The notes under the pieces: model-generated
The model's database searches: none
What the model was told of the DNA's origin: nothing
What the model saw: only the letters and a program-made list of their open reading frames with translations
DNA from: Pohlia nutans
Taxonomy: Eukaryota > Streptophyta > Bryopsida > Bryales > Mniaceae
DNA: 64,000 nucleotides
Direction of reading: 5' to 3'
Assembly (NCBI GenBank): GCA_022496805.1
Contig: CM040106.1
Coordinates: forward strand, 1,116,001 to 1,180,000
Position numbers and translations under genes: made by a program
Shown: piece after piece, positions 1 through 10,227 of the stretch
Layout of the letters: the number at the start of each line of letters is the position of its first letter
Numbering within the stretch: the first letter of the stretch is position 1

Positions 1-2043
1 GACCAACGTGAGGATCAGGTTCCTGACCAGCCCCAATCTCCGAATGCTAATGTTGGGCCTAGGAGGAACTAGCCTAAGGGGGCCCCGCATGCGGCGAATT
101 ACGACGTATTGGACGACCCAACTGTTCTAGCCGCACCAAGATGGGAACAAGTTAAGGAGGAATATTGGTCCGCCACAACAGCCAGAGATTATGTCAAACA
201 GTACCACATTGGTAAACTGTGGCCGAGGGAACAATTACCACAGATTACAAAGACCTTTACGGCCAAACCATGGCTGTGCAGAGATGATCATTTCCTTCAC
301 CGAGCAGAAGAGGTATGGAGGGCACTGTTTGGGACTTGTTTGAAGTGAAAAGGAACATTCAACTACAACATACTAGCAATGGTCTATGCGGAACTAAGGT
401 TGGAGCGCAAGGTGGATTGGAGTACATACCCTGCAACTCAATCCGCTCCAACTCAGTTGACAGACAGGCAGCGAGATATTCCTGATTTATATGATCCAGC
501 ATCTACAAGCACAAAAGAGATGTTGGTCTCTTTAAAGAAACCGGGCACATCGACTACGAGCAGCTCAGGTCGAGTGGAAGTCAAACCAAAGACCGCCAAA
601 TTACCAGTACTACCTATGGCCGCTTTGGACAATTTGGATGCAAGGGTGGAAACCAAAGTCAATGCTGAACGGGAGGAAATAGAAGTCAAAGTTGAATGAG
701 ACTTAGAAGACAAAGTCGAAGATATTGCAACTTCCCCGTCTCGATCAATACTGTGTAAGGAGGGCGAGGAACTGTTGCCGCATTACCCATCGACGCTAAT
801 TCAGGCAACTGCGGAATCAAAGGGAAAACAAAAGTTGAGGTCCGATGCAATTCCCAGGGAGGGCCGCCAAGAACAGTATAACTTTGGACCGGACTGGGCG
901 GTGACGGTGGAGGTGGGAAAGGGCGGTCCAAGCAATCCAAGTTCCTGGACTCCGAGCGAGAAACACGCATGTCCGAATGACACGGATACACTAATTCGGG
1001 ATCCAAATGGACGTTGGGGAAACTGTGGGACTTGTTTCTCAAAGAGAATGCCTATTGAGGATATAATGATTTCATTCGGGCACTTGGCGGAGAAAGTTCC
1101 CGAGGCGAGTGAAATTGTAGAAGAAGAGTAGTGGGAACTGTCCGACGAGTTCCCCGACTTGGAAAGTGATCTAGGTTCGTTGAAACTTCTTTCAAAGAAT
1201 GTGTACGTGAACTTGGTAAAAGCCATGGACGTAACTTCTTTCCTTCATACGTTGGCACCACAGCTTGCTAGAGATGTCCAATCAATTGAGAAAAAATTGG
1301 CCCGTTGGGGGCTAGTCATCCAAAAGGCAAAGCGTGTTGATGAGCTCACCAAGAAACTAGAAGAAACAACGGAATGTGCAAAGGGATTTGAGCAGTTGGC
1401 GGGAGAAACCATAAAGCAACTGCGATCAAGCACTATACTCAACCATTTCAAGACCATGCATCTCCAGTTCATTAATTTTCAGTTGATAGAAGAGTTAGAG
1501 AAGCTGCGAGAAGAAACTACAAAGAAAGAAGCATTACCTCAAGAATCTCTCGTCCAATCAAAGCAGCTCTCTATTCCATTGAATGCCAACACTTCGGACG
1601 GAGCAGTCCTTGAAGAAACTCTTGTCCCATCGGACCAGTTGTCTCTTCCATTGGATGCGCAGGTTTTGGACAGAGCAGTACTCGAAGAAACTCTTGCCCT
1701 ATCGGACCAATTGTCTCTTCCATTTGATGCCCATACTTTGGACAAAACAGTGGTTGAAGATACTCTTGCTCCATTGGACTAGTTGCCCCTTCCTTTGGAT
1801 GCCCAAACTTTGGACGAAATAGTGGTTGAAGATACTCTCGCTCCATCGGACCAATTGCCCCTTCTTTTGGATGCCCAAACTTCCAACGGTGACCTTCACG
1901 ATGAACAGGATCCTTCGTATTTGGTACAGCGATCCTTCGTTGAAAAGAAGCTTGCTATAGATTCAGAGGTTGAGGCAGGCGGTAGAATTACTCATGACAG
2001 TCAACGTAGACGTACTCGTTCGATGAATATTGATATCGCATGA
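1..2043 (+). pseudogene. Decayed copy 1 of an unrecognised repeated protein family
   Basis: The frame beginning at base 1 runs about 680 codons to a stop at 2041-2043 without a frameshift. It is interrupted only by TAG 70, TGA 346, TGA 697, TAG 1129 and TAG 1780, and it enters the window from the left. The N-terminal part has the motif YVKxxHxxKxWPRxQ (190-234), then CxxxHFL (277-297) and VDWST (412-426). The same motifs in the same order occur in the copy at 6812-7900, so this is a real family. Downstream are a charged segment, a short CGTC-type cysteine pair (about 1021-1047), a heptad-rich likely coiled coil (about 1240-1560) and a 24-residue repeat. I do not recognise the family; a gag-like or transposon-associated protein is possible. 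The repeat itself shows that TAG 1780 was CAG. Confidence 0.7.
1531..1890 (+). repeat. 72-bp coding minisatellite, about five units
   Basis: About five diverged 72-bp units encode a 24-residue repeat of the form V(L/V)E(E/D)TLxxSDQLxLPLDAQxLD. Successive units start at about 1603 and 1675 with period 72. Because 72 is a multiple of three the frame is kept. One unit has GACTAG where its neighbours have GACCAG or GACCAA, giving the in-frame stop at 1780. Confidence 0.8.
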
Positions 2044-3086
2044 CTGTTTTTTAGCCATTTGCCTACTATATGAATATATATAACTCTATTCACATTTCCA
2101 TTCTTGTTGACTTCAATGTAGAATATTTTTTTCACACTCGGTTTTCTTTCACTTCTCTCTTTATACTTTTTGCAAAACTCATAATAATAGAGAATTCGCA
2201 TTCCATATTTTTAATTTGAAGGGCTCCCATAAATGCAATTTATTTTTTATCGTGTTATAATTTTAAAAAGAAAATGGGACAGCAGTGTAGGCATTTAGAG
2301 GTTTACCTAGTCAAAGTAGCTAATCACAGGAGGTAATGAAGGAAGGACTCTTCCTCCAAGCAAACTTTTTTTTCAATGCCGCCGTCTGATGCGGCACCCC
2401 GATCTGCCGTCCGGACCTCGCCGTCCGCTGCTCACCGTCCAAACCGGAGCCCCGAAATGCCGTCCGCTGCACGGTGTCCGATCCGCCGTCCAATAGAGCC
2501 GTCCGATTCGTCCGTTTGGACCGCCCACAATCAAATCCCATGAAGTTGTTCAACTCAACAACTTCCCAGAACGGAATAAATGCCATGAGGAATCCAATGA
2601 TTGTGATTAACTAAGCCAAAGAATCCTATTAACCCTTTAAGGACAACGCAACATGTTGGCCAAAACCAATTTTGACCTTCAAAATGCACTTTTTTGCTAT
2701 TGCTTTCACTTCAGAAAACGTCATTTATGGACTGTACCTTTCTCTTCACTTTTCGAACATTAAAGAGTAAAAATGTATCCTAAGGTACATCCCATAAAAT
2801 CTCGAACACATATTGTTACGTGTATCCTAAACCCTAAACCCTATACCCTGAACGCTAAATCCTCGTGATGATCTATATTACTTAAAAAACAATCCTATTC
2901 CATCTTACATTCTTTACTTACCCTTTATACATTAAAAACTACTACGTCTTAAAAAATGTATTGATACGTAATATGAATTTGTATTCAATGACTTCAAGTG
3001 CCTTAGTTACATAACAGTTTAGGTTTTTTTTCTAAAATTAAATACAAGCAAGGCACCCTATACCAAAAATAATGGTTGGTATGGTG
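2044..3086. other. Non-coding, with a CCGTCCG-rich island
   Basis: No gene is visible. Bases about 2385-2540 form a GC-rich island built from repeated CCGTCC/GCCGTCCG words, unlike the AT-rich surroundings. Similar islands occur near 5060, 17.5 and 22 kb. A short CCCTAAA telomere-type stretch lies at about 2826-2845. Confidence 0.6.
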
Positions 3087-3592
3087 AAATCACTACAATT
3101 TGCATACTTGAAATATCACATTGGATGATTTATAATTTTTCATTGATACTCATCAACACTATGAAGGTATGACGAAATTTTCAACATGATTGGAAGATAT
3201 AATTCGAATATTTACAAATTTTATTATGTAAACAAGACAAAATTTCAAAATAAATATATTTTTGTCTAATTTAATATCAATTTTTTTATTTAAGGTAGAT
3301 AAAAGTTACATTTACAATTAGTAAAAATATGAAAGCGAAAGATATAAAAGAGTCCTATGATTGGAGCATTTTTAGAAAGCCCTTTGTATTTAGGACATTC
3401 CAATTTCAAATTTCTCAACGTTAGAAAAACTTCAATAGATTTTCTACTTTCCAATCCCAACGGTCAAAAGATGTATCATAACTTAACTTAAACATCTAAC
3501 GAAAACACCAACTACAAAAAAGCTAAAACACTAGATTTTAAGGACGTTGTGCCAAAAATCAAGCATAATATGGTTGATTGGGCACTTAGGTT
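3087..3592 (+). repeat. Left arm of an inverted repeat pair
   Basis: This segment matches the reverse complement of 5586-6092 over roughly 500 bases with moderate divergence. The outer ends read AAATCACTAC here and GTAGTGATTT there. A third, partial copy lies at 16800-17085. It is non-coding and AT-rich, and could be a non-autonomous dispersed element. Confidence 0.75.
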
Positions 3593-5585
3593 ACACATAT
3601 GAATTTTAGATTCTATCCATACGTTAAGGTCAACGGTTACAATTACCAATTAAGTTGTATAAATATAAAATGACTTGGGATTTAAAAATAAGTGAATTTC
3701 AATGGTTGAGATCATATATTGATAGTGACTAAGTGAAGTCATTTTAACAAATGTTGCCACACAACAATATACCAGGCATGATTTAAAATTGAGATCTAAT
3801 AAAATAATAGGTGAATTACTATCTTTATATCATACAAATGGTTTTCTAGTATTTTCTTCGGTCAAGAATAATTCAAACCCATTAGTGGTTACATATTCTA
3901 AATATTCTTATTATTTCCTAGTGACATTGTATACTTGTAAATTAATAAAATTTAGCATTCTTTACTGTTAAAAGTCCCAAAATATAAACCACCAACCTTT
4001 TATACAATAAAAAATAATATTGCACCAAGATCGTTCCTTTTTGAAACTATTTCAATTTTGCTGATAACAAATTTCAGACTATATTACGGGCTACATTGTT
4101 CAAAGAAAATTATTCATACATTCGCACATGTGTACACAATATATTTATATTATGGACATATAAATTTATGTATACATAAAAATACATGTGCATATATACA
4201 TACATATATATATTTGTACAAGTATGTGTATGTGAATGAGTGGAGTTAAGTATGTGTGTGTGTATATATATATGTCGACCATTTATAGATGTATATATTT
4301 ATATATACACATGCATGCATGCACATACGCATACAAGAACATTTATTTATATGTATGTAAATATAAAGGTACATACATGTGCATTCAATATGTTCAACTG
4401 TAATTTAATTTCATATATACTATTCATATGAACATGCATACAATAGGTTCAAATCTAATTTAATTTCAAGTTTTCCCCTCTAACTAGGTTTATAAAATAT
4501 AAATTGTAACTTATATTTTGTGATAATTTGTTTTTGAAAATTGATGTGGTCTTTCCCTCTTAAATTATGATTGTGATTCCATTGAGTGAAGTTACTCTAG
4601 TAGGTTCAAAGTAATGTATGCATAAAAAATTACTAACTCTTATAGAATTCAAATTGGAACCCAATGCTTCATTATATTGCCTTTATATTTGAATATTTTG
4701 CCTATTTATTCAATTGGTAAGTAATTACAAGTCAAGTCATGAAATTGGCCAAAAGTGGGAGGGAGAATGAAGAAAGGAGGAAAGGGAGAAGGGGAAGGTG
4801 TGGGGGGCGGAGTTAGCCAACAATCGAGAGGTAAAAGACATTATGAAAGAGGTAGGACGGACCTCTCTCCTAGTAGTGAAGCACTACAAGAATTCAATGC
4901 GAAATACAATAAATGTTGGAACATTCTTTGCCGTACTCATAATAGTCCTCGAAGTACGTGAGGATTCTTGAAGTACGTGGAGACCCAAGGAGTTGGGCTG
5001 GAGGAGGAAGAAAGGAGAGCAATATAACACCAAAACACAATACCTTGGACAAACCCGCTGGCCCATGCCGTCCGTGGGCAGCCCGTCCGATTGTGCCGTC
5101 GCTCTGCCATCCGATCCTGTGTCCGCTTTGTCGTCTTATCCAAGGGTTTCGTCCGATGGGTCATGTTCGTCAGATTAGCGCGCTCGCCTTCAATCCATTT
5201 TATTGGGTTCGTCCGATCTCGTAGTGTGCTTGCGCCGTCTGAGGTACTTCTGCAGATGACCCTTAACCCTTTGACGCTCGCCTTCATATTCTAAATGTTG
5301 GATGATTGCTCATGCGTACATCCATCACATACGGCGATTTTGTACAATAATTAAAATTTGTGATTGTCCATGGTCCATTGTAATATGAATTCCTTCAAAT
5401 ATTTAACCTTTATAATTTGGAAAAGTTCATTTACTATTAGAAAATACATAACACTTTAGGACTAATTGGAAACATACAATTTCGTGCATGTATAAACTTT
5501 AATTAAATTTTTTAACCAATCCCAAAGGTACAATGGATATAAAAGTGTATATTGATTGTTGTCAAAGGCAACATTAAACCAACAT
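3593..5585. other. AT-rich spacer between inverted arms
   Basis: No convincing gene. It holds CA/TA-rich simple sequence at about 4100-4430. One part (about 4125-4175) is repeated directly near 6341-6400 (both begin CATGTGTACACAATATATTT). A CCGTCCG-rich island lies at about 5060-5245. The short ORFs here are compositional. Confidence 0.5.
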
Positions 5586-6092
5586 TAACCTCTAAGTGCC
5601 CAATCAACCATATTATGCTTGATTTTTGGTCAAACGTCCAAAAAAATCAAGTGTTTAAGCTTTATTGTAGTTGGTATTTTCATTAGATGTTTAAGTTAAG
5701 CTATGGTACATCTTTTGACCGTTGCGATTGGATAATTGACTTCATTTGAGGTTTTCCCACCCTTGAGAAATTCGCAATTTGAGTGTCTAAAATACAAAGG
5801 GCTTTCTAAAGATGCTCCAATCATATGTCTCTTTTATTTTCTTCACTTTCATATTTTTATTACTTGTCAATGTAACTATTATCTACGTTAAATACATTTT
5901 TTCATATTAAACTTGACAAAAATATATTTATTTTGGATTTTTATCTTGTTTACATAATAAAATTTGTAAATATTCAAAATATCTTCCAATCATGTTGAAA
6001 TTTTTATTATACCTTCACAATGCTGATGACTATCAATGAAAAATTATAAATCACCCAATGTGATATTTCAAATATGCAAATTGTAGTGATTT
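5586..6092 (-). repeat. Right arm of an inverted repeat pair
   Basis: This is the inverted partner of 3087-3592. Landmarks include the segment around TTGACCGTTG, the tract reading TTACATAATAAAATTTGTAA and the end GTAGTGATTT. The same orientation of the element reappears, broken, at 16080-16125 and 16800-17085. Confidence 0.75.
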
Positions 6093-6811
6093 GACTTTTA
6101 CAGAATAGGTGAGGACATTTAGGGGTTAAAACTAGCATAACAAATAGAAGTCGTGATGTATAATTTGTATATCCGATCTATATGACTGAATATCATCAAA
6201 TCCATTTGAATTAAGATAGATAGAAGTAGTTTGATCAATCACAGGATTTCTCCGCCAATGCCTAACGTTTACAATTTCCTTGATAACAAATAAGATCCTA
6301 TTTTGTGATTTTGTCCATAGAATATTATCCATCCAATCGCACATGTGTACACAATATATTTATATTGTGGACATGTAAATCTATATAAACATTGAAATAC
6401 ACGAGCATACATATATACATGTGTATATGTATGTATGTATGTATGTATGTAAGTAAGTATGTATGTATGTTTCTACATGTATGTATATGTAAATATGTAG
6501 GTGGATATTTGTATGTACATATACATGCAAGCACTTACGAATATACATGCACTACAAATATGTCTTTCACGATGTTGCACCATCATGAAAATGGCATGCC
6601 ACATGCCATTTATATTACCAATGGGCATATAATATTATTCCAAGCTTACTAGGTATGATGATGTTCTGACAGCACCTCCATCGACTCTGTCACATGTTTT
6701 TTGAGTCACTGCGTCACGCTGTACGCACGTTTGACTTCATTCCAGGACGTTTGCAGCACGTTGCGCTTCTACCTTGCACGCGGTTTCTTAGCATTGCTTT
6801 GATTTCCCACG
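6093..6811. other. Non-coding, with GTAT microsatellite
   Basis: No gene seen. About 6341-6540 is a TATG/TACA-rich simple-sequence tract that begins with a direct copy of the segment at 4125. The last 150 bases before 6812 are less AT-rich and could be leader sequence of the following pseudogene. Confidence 0.4.
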
Positions 6812-7900
6812 ATGTTTCAGCAAAGCTGCAGTAGTAGGAGATCTTTACAAGGGACTCCTCAAGTTATAAACTGGGATCAAGTCATTGACTCCAATTGTGT
6901 TGCAGAGCCCGGATGGGACATCGAGTCGGCGAGAACGTGGAGTTGTAAAATATGCAAAGATTACGTGAAGATGACGCATTTAGCCAAGATTTGGCCACGA
7001 TCTCAAATGGTAGTGTCTGACCCTCGTTGGGAAGGCCCAACTGCGACGTGCCAAAGCAACCATTTTTGACAACGGTATTAGAAGGTGCACGATTTCGGTT
7101 GGGTTGCCTAACTCAAAACCAACCATCATGAAATATTCCACAATGGCAATGGTTTGGGCTGAGATTGTATTGCATAAGGATGTGGATTGGAGTACGGTGC
7201 ATGGGAAAAACGTTGAACGTTTGAATCGTTCACAAAACTTTATTCCCACCAACTCGACTGGACCGAGTGATTGTGTGTCGCAATGGTCTTATCGTACAGC
7301 GAATGCAACAAACGTTGTTGTACCTGATGATAACACCTCGCAATGGGAAGTACGTCCACGGAATACATATTGGCAACGCGACGTTGAGAACTATCTCGTG
7401 ACGTTCGGAACTCTTTCTCAGCATGACTATGAAAATCATCATGGAACTTCACATCTAGTAGGCAGGGGATATCAAAGGGGAGCTAGCCATGGCTACGATG
7501 ATAATGCATACGCTGTACACAATGATGAACGGGTTCGATATCCGGACAGATATAGTACCCCACGAGCATATTCTCCAGAGAGGACCCACAACGATTTTGG
7601 ACATCATGGGTTTCAAAACCATACTCCTATTTATTCTGGCCGCGGCGAAAGCTCAGCAAGCAGTGCACCCGTGAGTTTTCGTAGGGATATGTATAGTGCT
7701 GCAGACGGCCCCCTTGACGGATTTGCTGCTAGGCCATCAAGTCAGTACGATCGAGATGATGAGTACGAAAGAGATCTTCAAGAAGTGATAAGACAGAGGG
7801 AAGAGGAAGAGAATGAGAGGCGGCTGATAGAGAAACGTTTTTTTGAACAACAGTAGGACGCGGAACGTGGGACATTTCGGGGACATCGGCGATATTAGGC
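6812..7900 (+). pseudogene. Decayed copy 2 of the unrecognised repeated family
   Basis: It starts at ATG 6812. The first segment contains a CKIC pair, YVKxxHxxKxWPRxQ (6962-7006) and CxxxHF, matching copy 1 at 190-297. A one-base shift in a T run near 7065 and a second shift near 7110-7125 break the frame. The reading then continues open from 7104 to 7856, including AMVWAE and VDWST, the counterparts of copy 1 at 379-426. The C-terminal part is rich in D, R, Y and S and ends in a highly charged helix with many E and R residues, stopping at 7854-7856. Copy 1's 24-residue repeat is absent, so the two copies differ in their C-terminal halves. Function unknown. Confidence 0.65.
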
Positions 7901-8139
7901 AGATTTAACAGGACTGTCTATGCTCCAGTGGAAGTTGAAACCTAGCCTAGACCGTAGAATCCTATGTCTTCAATTTTGTTTTGTATAGACCAAGCATGTC
8001 CTTAGTTTGAATTTTGTTTGGATGCTACAAACTTTGGATGTATTGTAGGCTGCTAGCGCTAATGCTCTAGGCTTATAAAGCATGTATGGCTCATTGTGTG
8101 AACATTATTAGCATAAATATTTATATATATAAATATATA

Positions 8140-9105
8140 ATCTAATCGCGAAGAGTAAACTGGTCATGAGTACATAACCCACCCTTATTTCCATTAATAA
8201 GAGATCGAGTTCATGACTTACAAAAAGATATATAAATTGTCTTGGTGTCGCCTTGACTTTTATAGTAGACCTTACATACCCGGTTGAAAACAAAATGAGT
8301 TTAGTTCACATGCAATGTAGGGGCTAGAAGCTTATCTTAGAACTTGGTTGTGCAGAACACAGTTGACTTTCCAAGAAGGACTCCCATCACATTCTCATTT
8401 CCTACTCTTTTTATAACTACCCTGTGCAACGAAAACCTCCTTCACGAATAAAGTTATTTATGAAAAACATCTTGTCTCACTATCCTGAGAAGTTCATGGC
8501 GGCGAACGAACCACCAAAAGTGCACTTTATTGAACCCCTCTTTATGTTAGGTCCTTGCTACACACTCTCCACTTGAATTAAGTGGCTTCCCATATTTACT
8601 TTTGGCCGAGCACTATCTTTGAACCGTCTTCATCATCGAACAACCTCATGAGCTTCTGTGCTTCAAGTGCAGTTTGGCAACATCAGATCTCACAAAATTG
8701 CAATCGTGAAGATCGGAACGAACGCCTTTGAAGTGCATACTCTCGTAACTTGAGATCCAGCTAGCCTAAACCCTAAACTTTAGTCCCGATTGAAACACTA
8801 GAGAGGATATTGCCTATTCGCCCCCTCCTTTGCGGACGCATGCTTTGCTTTTTCTAGAAAAAGATGAGCATGCAATTTATTAAGTCACTCATAAGCATGA
8901 TAAACATACGTAGTTTGCTAAGAAAAATATGAGCATTCTAGGGTTTCTAAGGCTTTTGTAGCATGAGGCGTTAAGATGAGGTGACAACCTAACTCCAAGT
9001 GCCATGCCGCAAGATTGACACTTGAATACCTTCCTCATAGACTTCATCCAAGTCTTAGTGGTGCCTAGTCCTCTCTCATGCGCCATGATAGTATCATAGT
9101 ACTAC
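8140..9105 (+). repeat. Left arm of a ~1 kb inverted duplication
   Basis: Read on the minus strand, this arm matches 14700-15690 almost end to end, with scattered substitutions and small indels. Matched landmarks include the TTCATCCAAG segment near 9050 and the CATGCTTTG segment near 8840. The arm is non-coding and contains one CCTAAACCCTAAAC telomere-type stretch (about 8763-8777). The copia element lies in the loop between the arms. Confidence 0.8.
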
Positions 9106-9149
9106 ATTCTAATCTGACTTTAGACACCGAGTCCCGTGACACCCTAAAC

Positions 9150-9407
9150 TATTGAGGTAATTGATGCAACGTAGTATTGCTAGAAGCCAAAGACGTACGG
9201 GTGCTAAATAATGGTGTGTGGGAGGAGGGGTTAGGCATAGGCTGATCTCTAGAGTGTCCTTGTGATGAGTTATCCCATATGGTTTGTCCATGGTGACCTC
9301 CTAGTGTACACTACTTAAGGTGGAAGGCCTTTGAGTAAAGATCATCTCTTTCTACGCATTCCTTGTGTTTGTGTGTGTGCCTTGTGCAATCTTCTCTACC
9401 TTCAATA
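9150..9407 (+). repeat. 5' LTR of the copia element
   Basis: 258 bp, bounded by TATTG and its inverse CAATA rather than the usual TG...CA. The TAAAC duplication and the adjoining primer site fix the ends. Its promoter should drive the genomic RNA. No clear TATA box was pinned down. Confidence 0.93.
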
Positions 9408-9420
9408 GGTTATGGGCCCA
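9408..9420 (+). promoter_or_regulatory. Primer-binding site for initiator tRNA-Met anticodon half
   Basis: GGTTATGGGCCCA lies directly after the LTR. It is the reverse complement of the anticodon-stem/loop part of plant initiator tRNA-Met (TGGGCCCATAACC), not of the tRNA 3' end. Drosophila copia is known to prime from such a half-tRNA. The inference is that this element does the same. Confidence 0.85.
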
Positions 9421-10227
9421 CTCATGTGTGTTTCATGAGTATTAGATTGCATTTGTGCAAGTATTTTGAGGTCGGTGCGCAACGGGCGGTTTTGGAGCAT
9501 TGTTGGAGGTTTTGGAGCTTGTTGAAGCGTTGGTGTTTCTTGGAGGTGTGCATGGGCTGAAGTTACATGTTGGAGCACTCTCTTTGGTCAATTTCTTCCC
9601 TTGATCTCCTTCTTTTCTTTCTTCTATCTCTTCGTTGCGAGTGGAACTTCGTTTGGTTCAATTGTGAGCATTTGAGTAAATGCAAGTGATTTGTGAGGTG
9701 TGAAGGCTCTCGTGGAGGGTCTACCATCTGATCCTAGTGATTAGGCACTTGCTTTGAGGTGTTGCATGTGTTTCATGCTCTTGGGGTGCTCAAATTTTCA
9801 TTTGGAGCTAGTTTGTGCACAAAGGTGCGGTTTTTGAGCAATTTCAATGCGATTGGGGTTTTGAGGGACTTGTGTGAGTTCATGTGCATTGAGTGAGTGC
9901 TCTTGAAGGACACAAAGGTGTCATTGACGTGCATTGAGTGTTTGGGGACACTAAGGCGTCGTATTGAAGCATTTGGAGTTGTTTTGAGCTCCATTGAGTG
10001 ATTTGAGGGGTTTTGGTGAGCCTCTTTGCATTTTTGGGTGAGGGTTCTCACATTTGAGTGTTGGGAGGCGTGTGTGGAGCACAAAAGTGCTGATCTAGTG
10101 TTTGGGGTTGTTTTAAACCCATTGGGTGCACAAAGGTGCAATATCAAAGCAAAAAATCACAAAAACAAAGTTGTGTGTTTGAGTTTGAGGTTTCATTTGT
10201 GTGGGGAGGCATACGTAAGTGAGGATC
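9421..10227 (+). other. Untranslated leader of the copia element
   Basis: About 800 bases between primer site and gag start. It is G/T-rich with many TTGGAG, TTGAG and GTGCA words and no long plus-strand ORF. It presumably contains dimerisation and packaging signals, but none is identifiable by eye. Confidence 0.6.

Noticed and set aside
1..2043. Alternative genetic code or programmed readthrough to explain in-frame stops
   Set aside because: The copia gag-pol uses the standard code without internal stops, and the stops look like C-to-T decay; kept only as a testable alternative.
6325..6652. Overlapping ORFs in the GTAT tract
   Set aside because: Microsatellite composition only.
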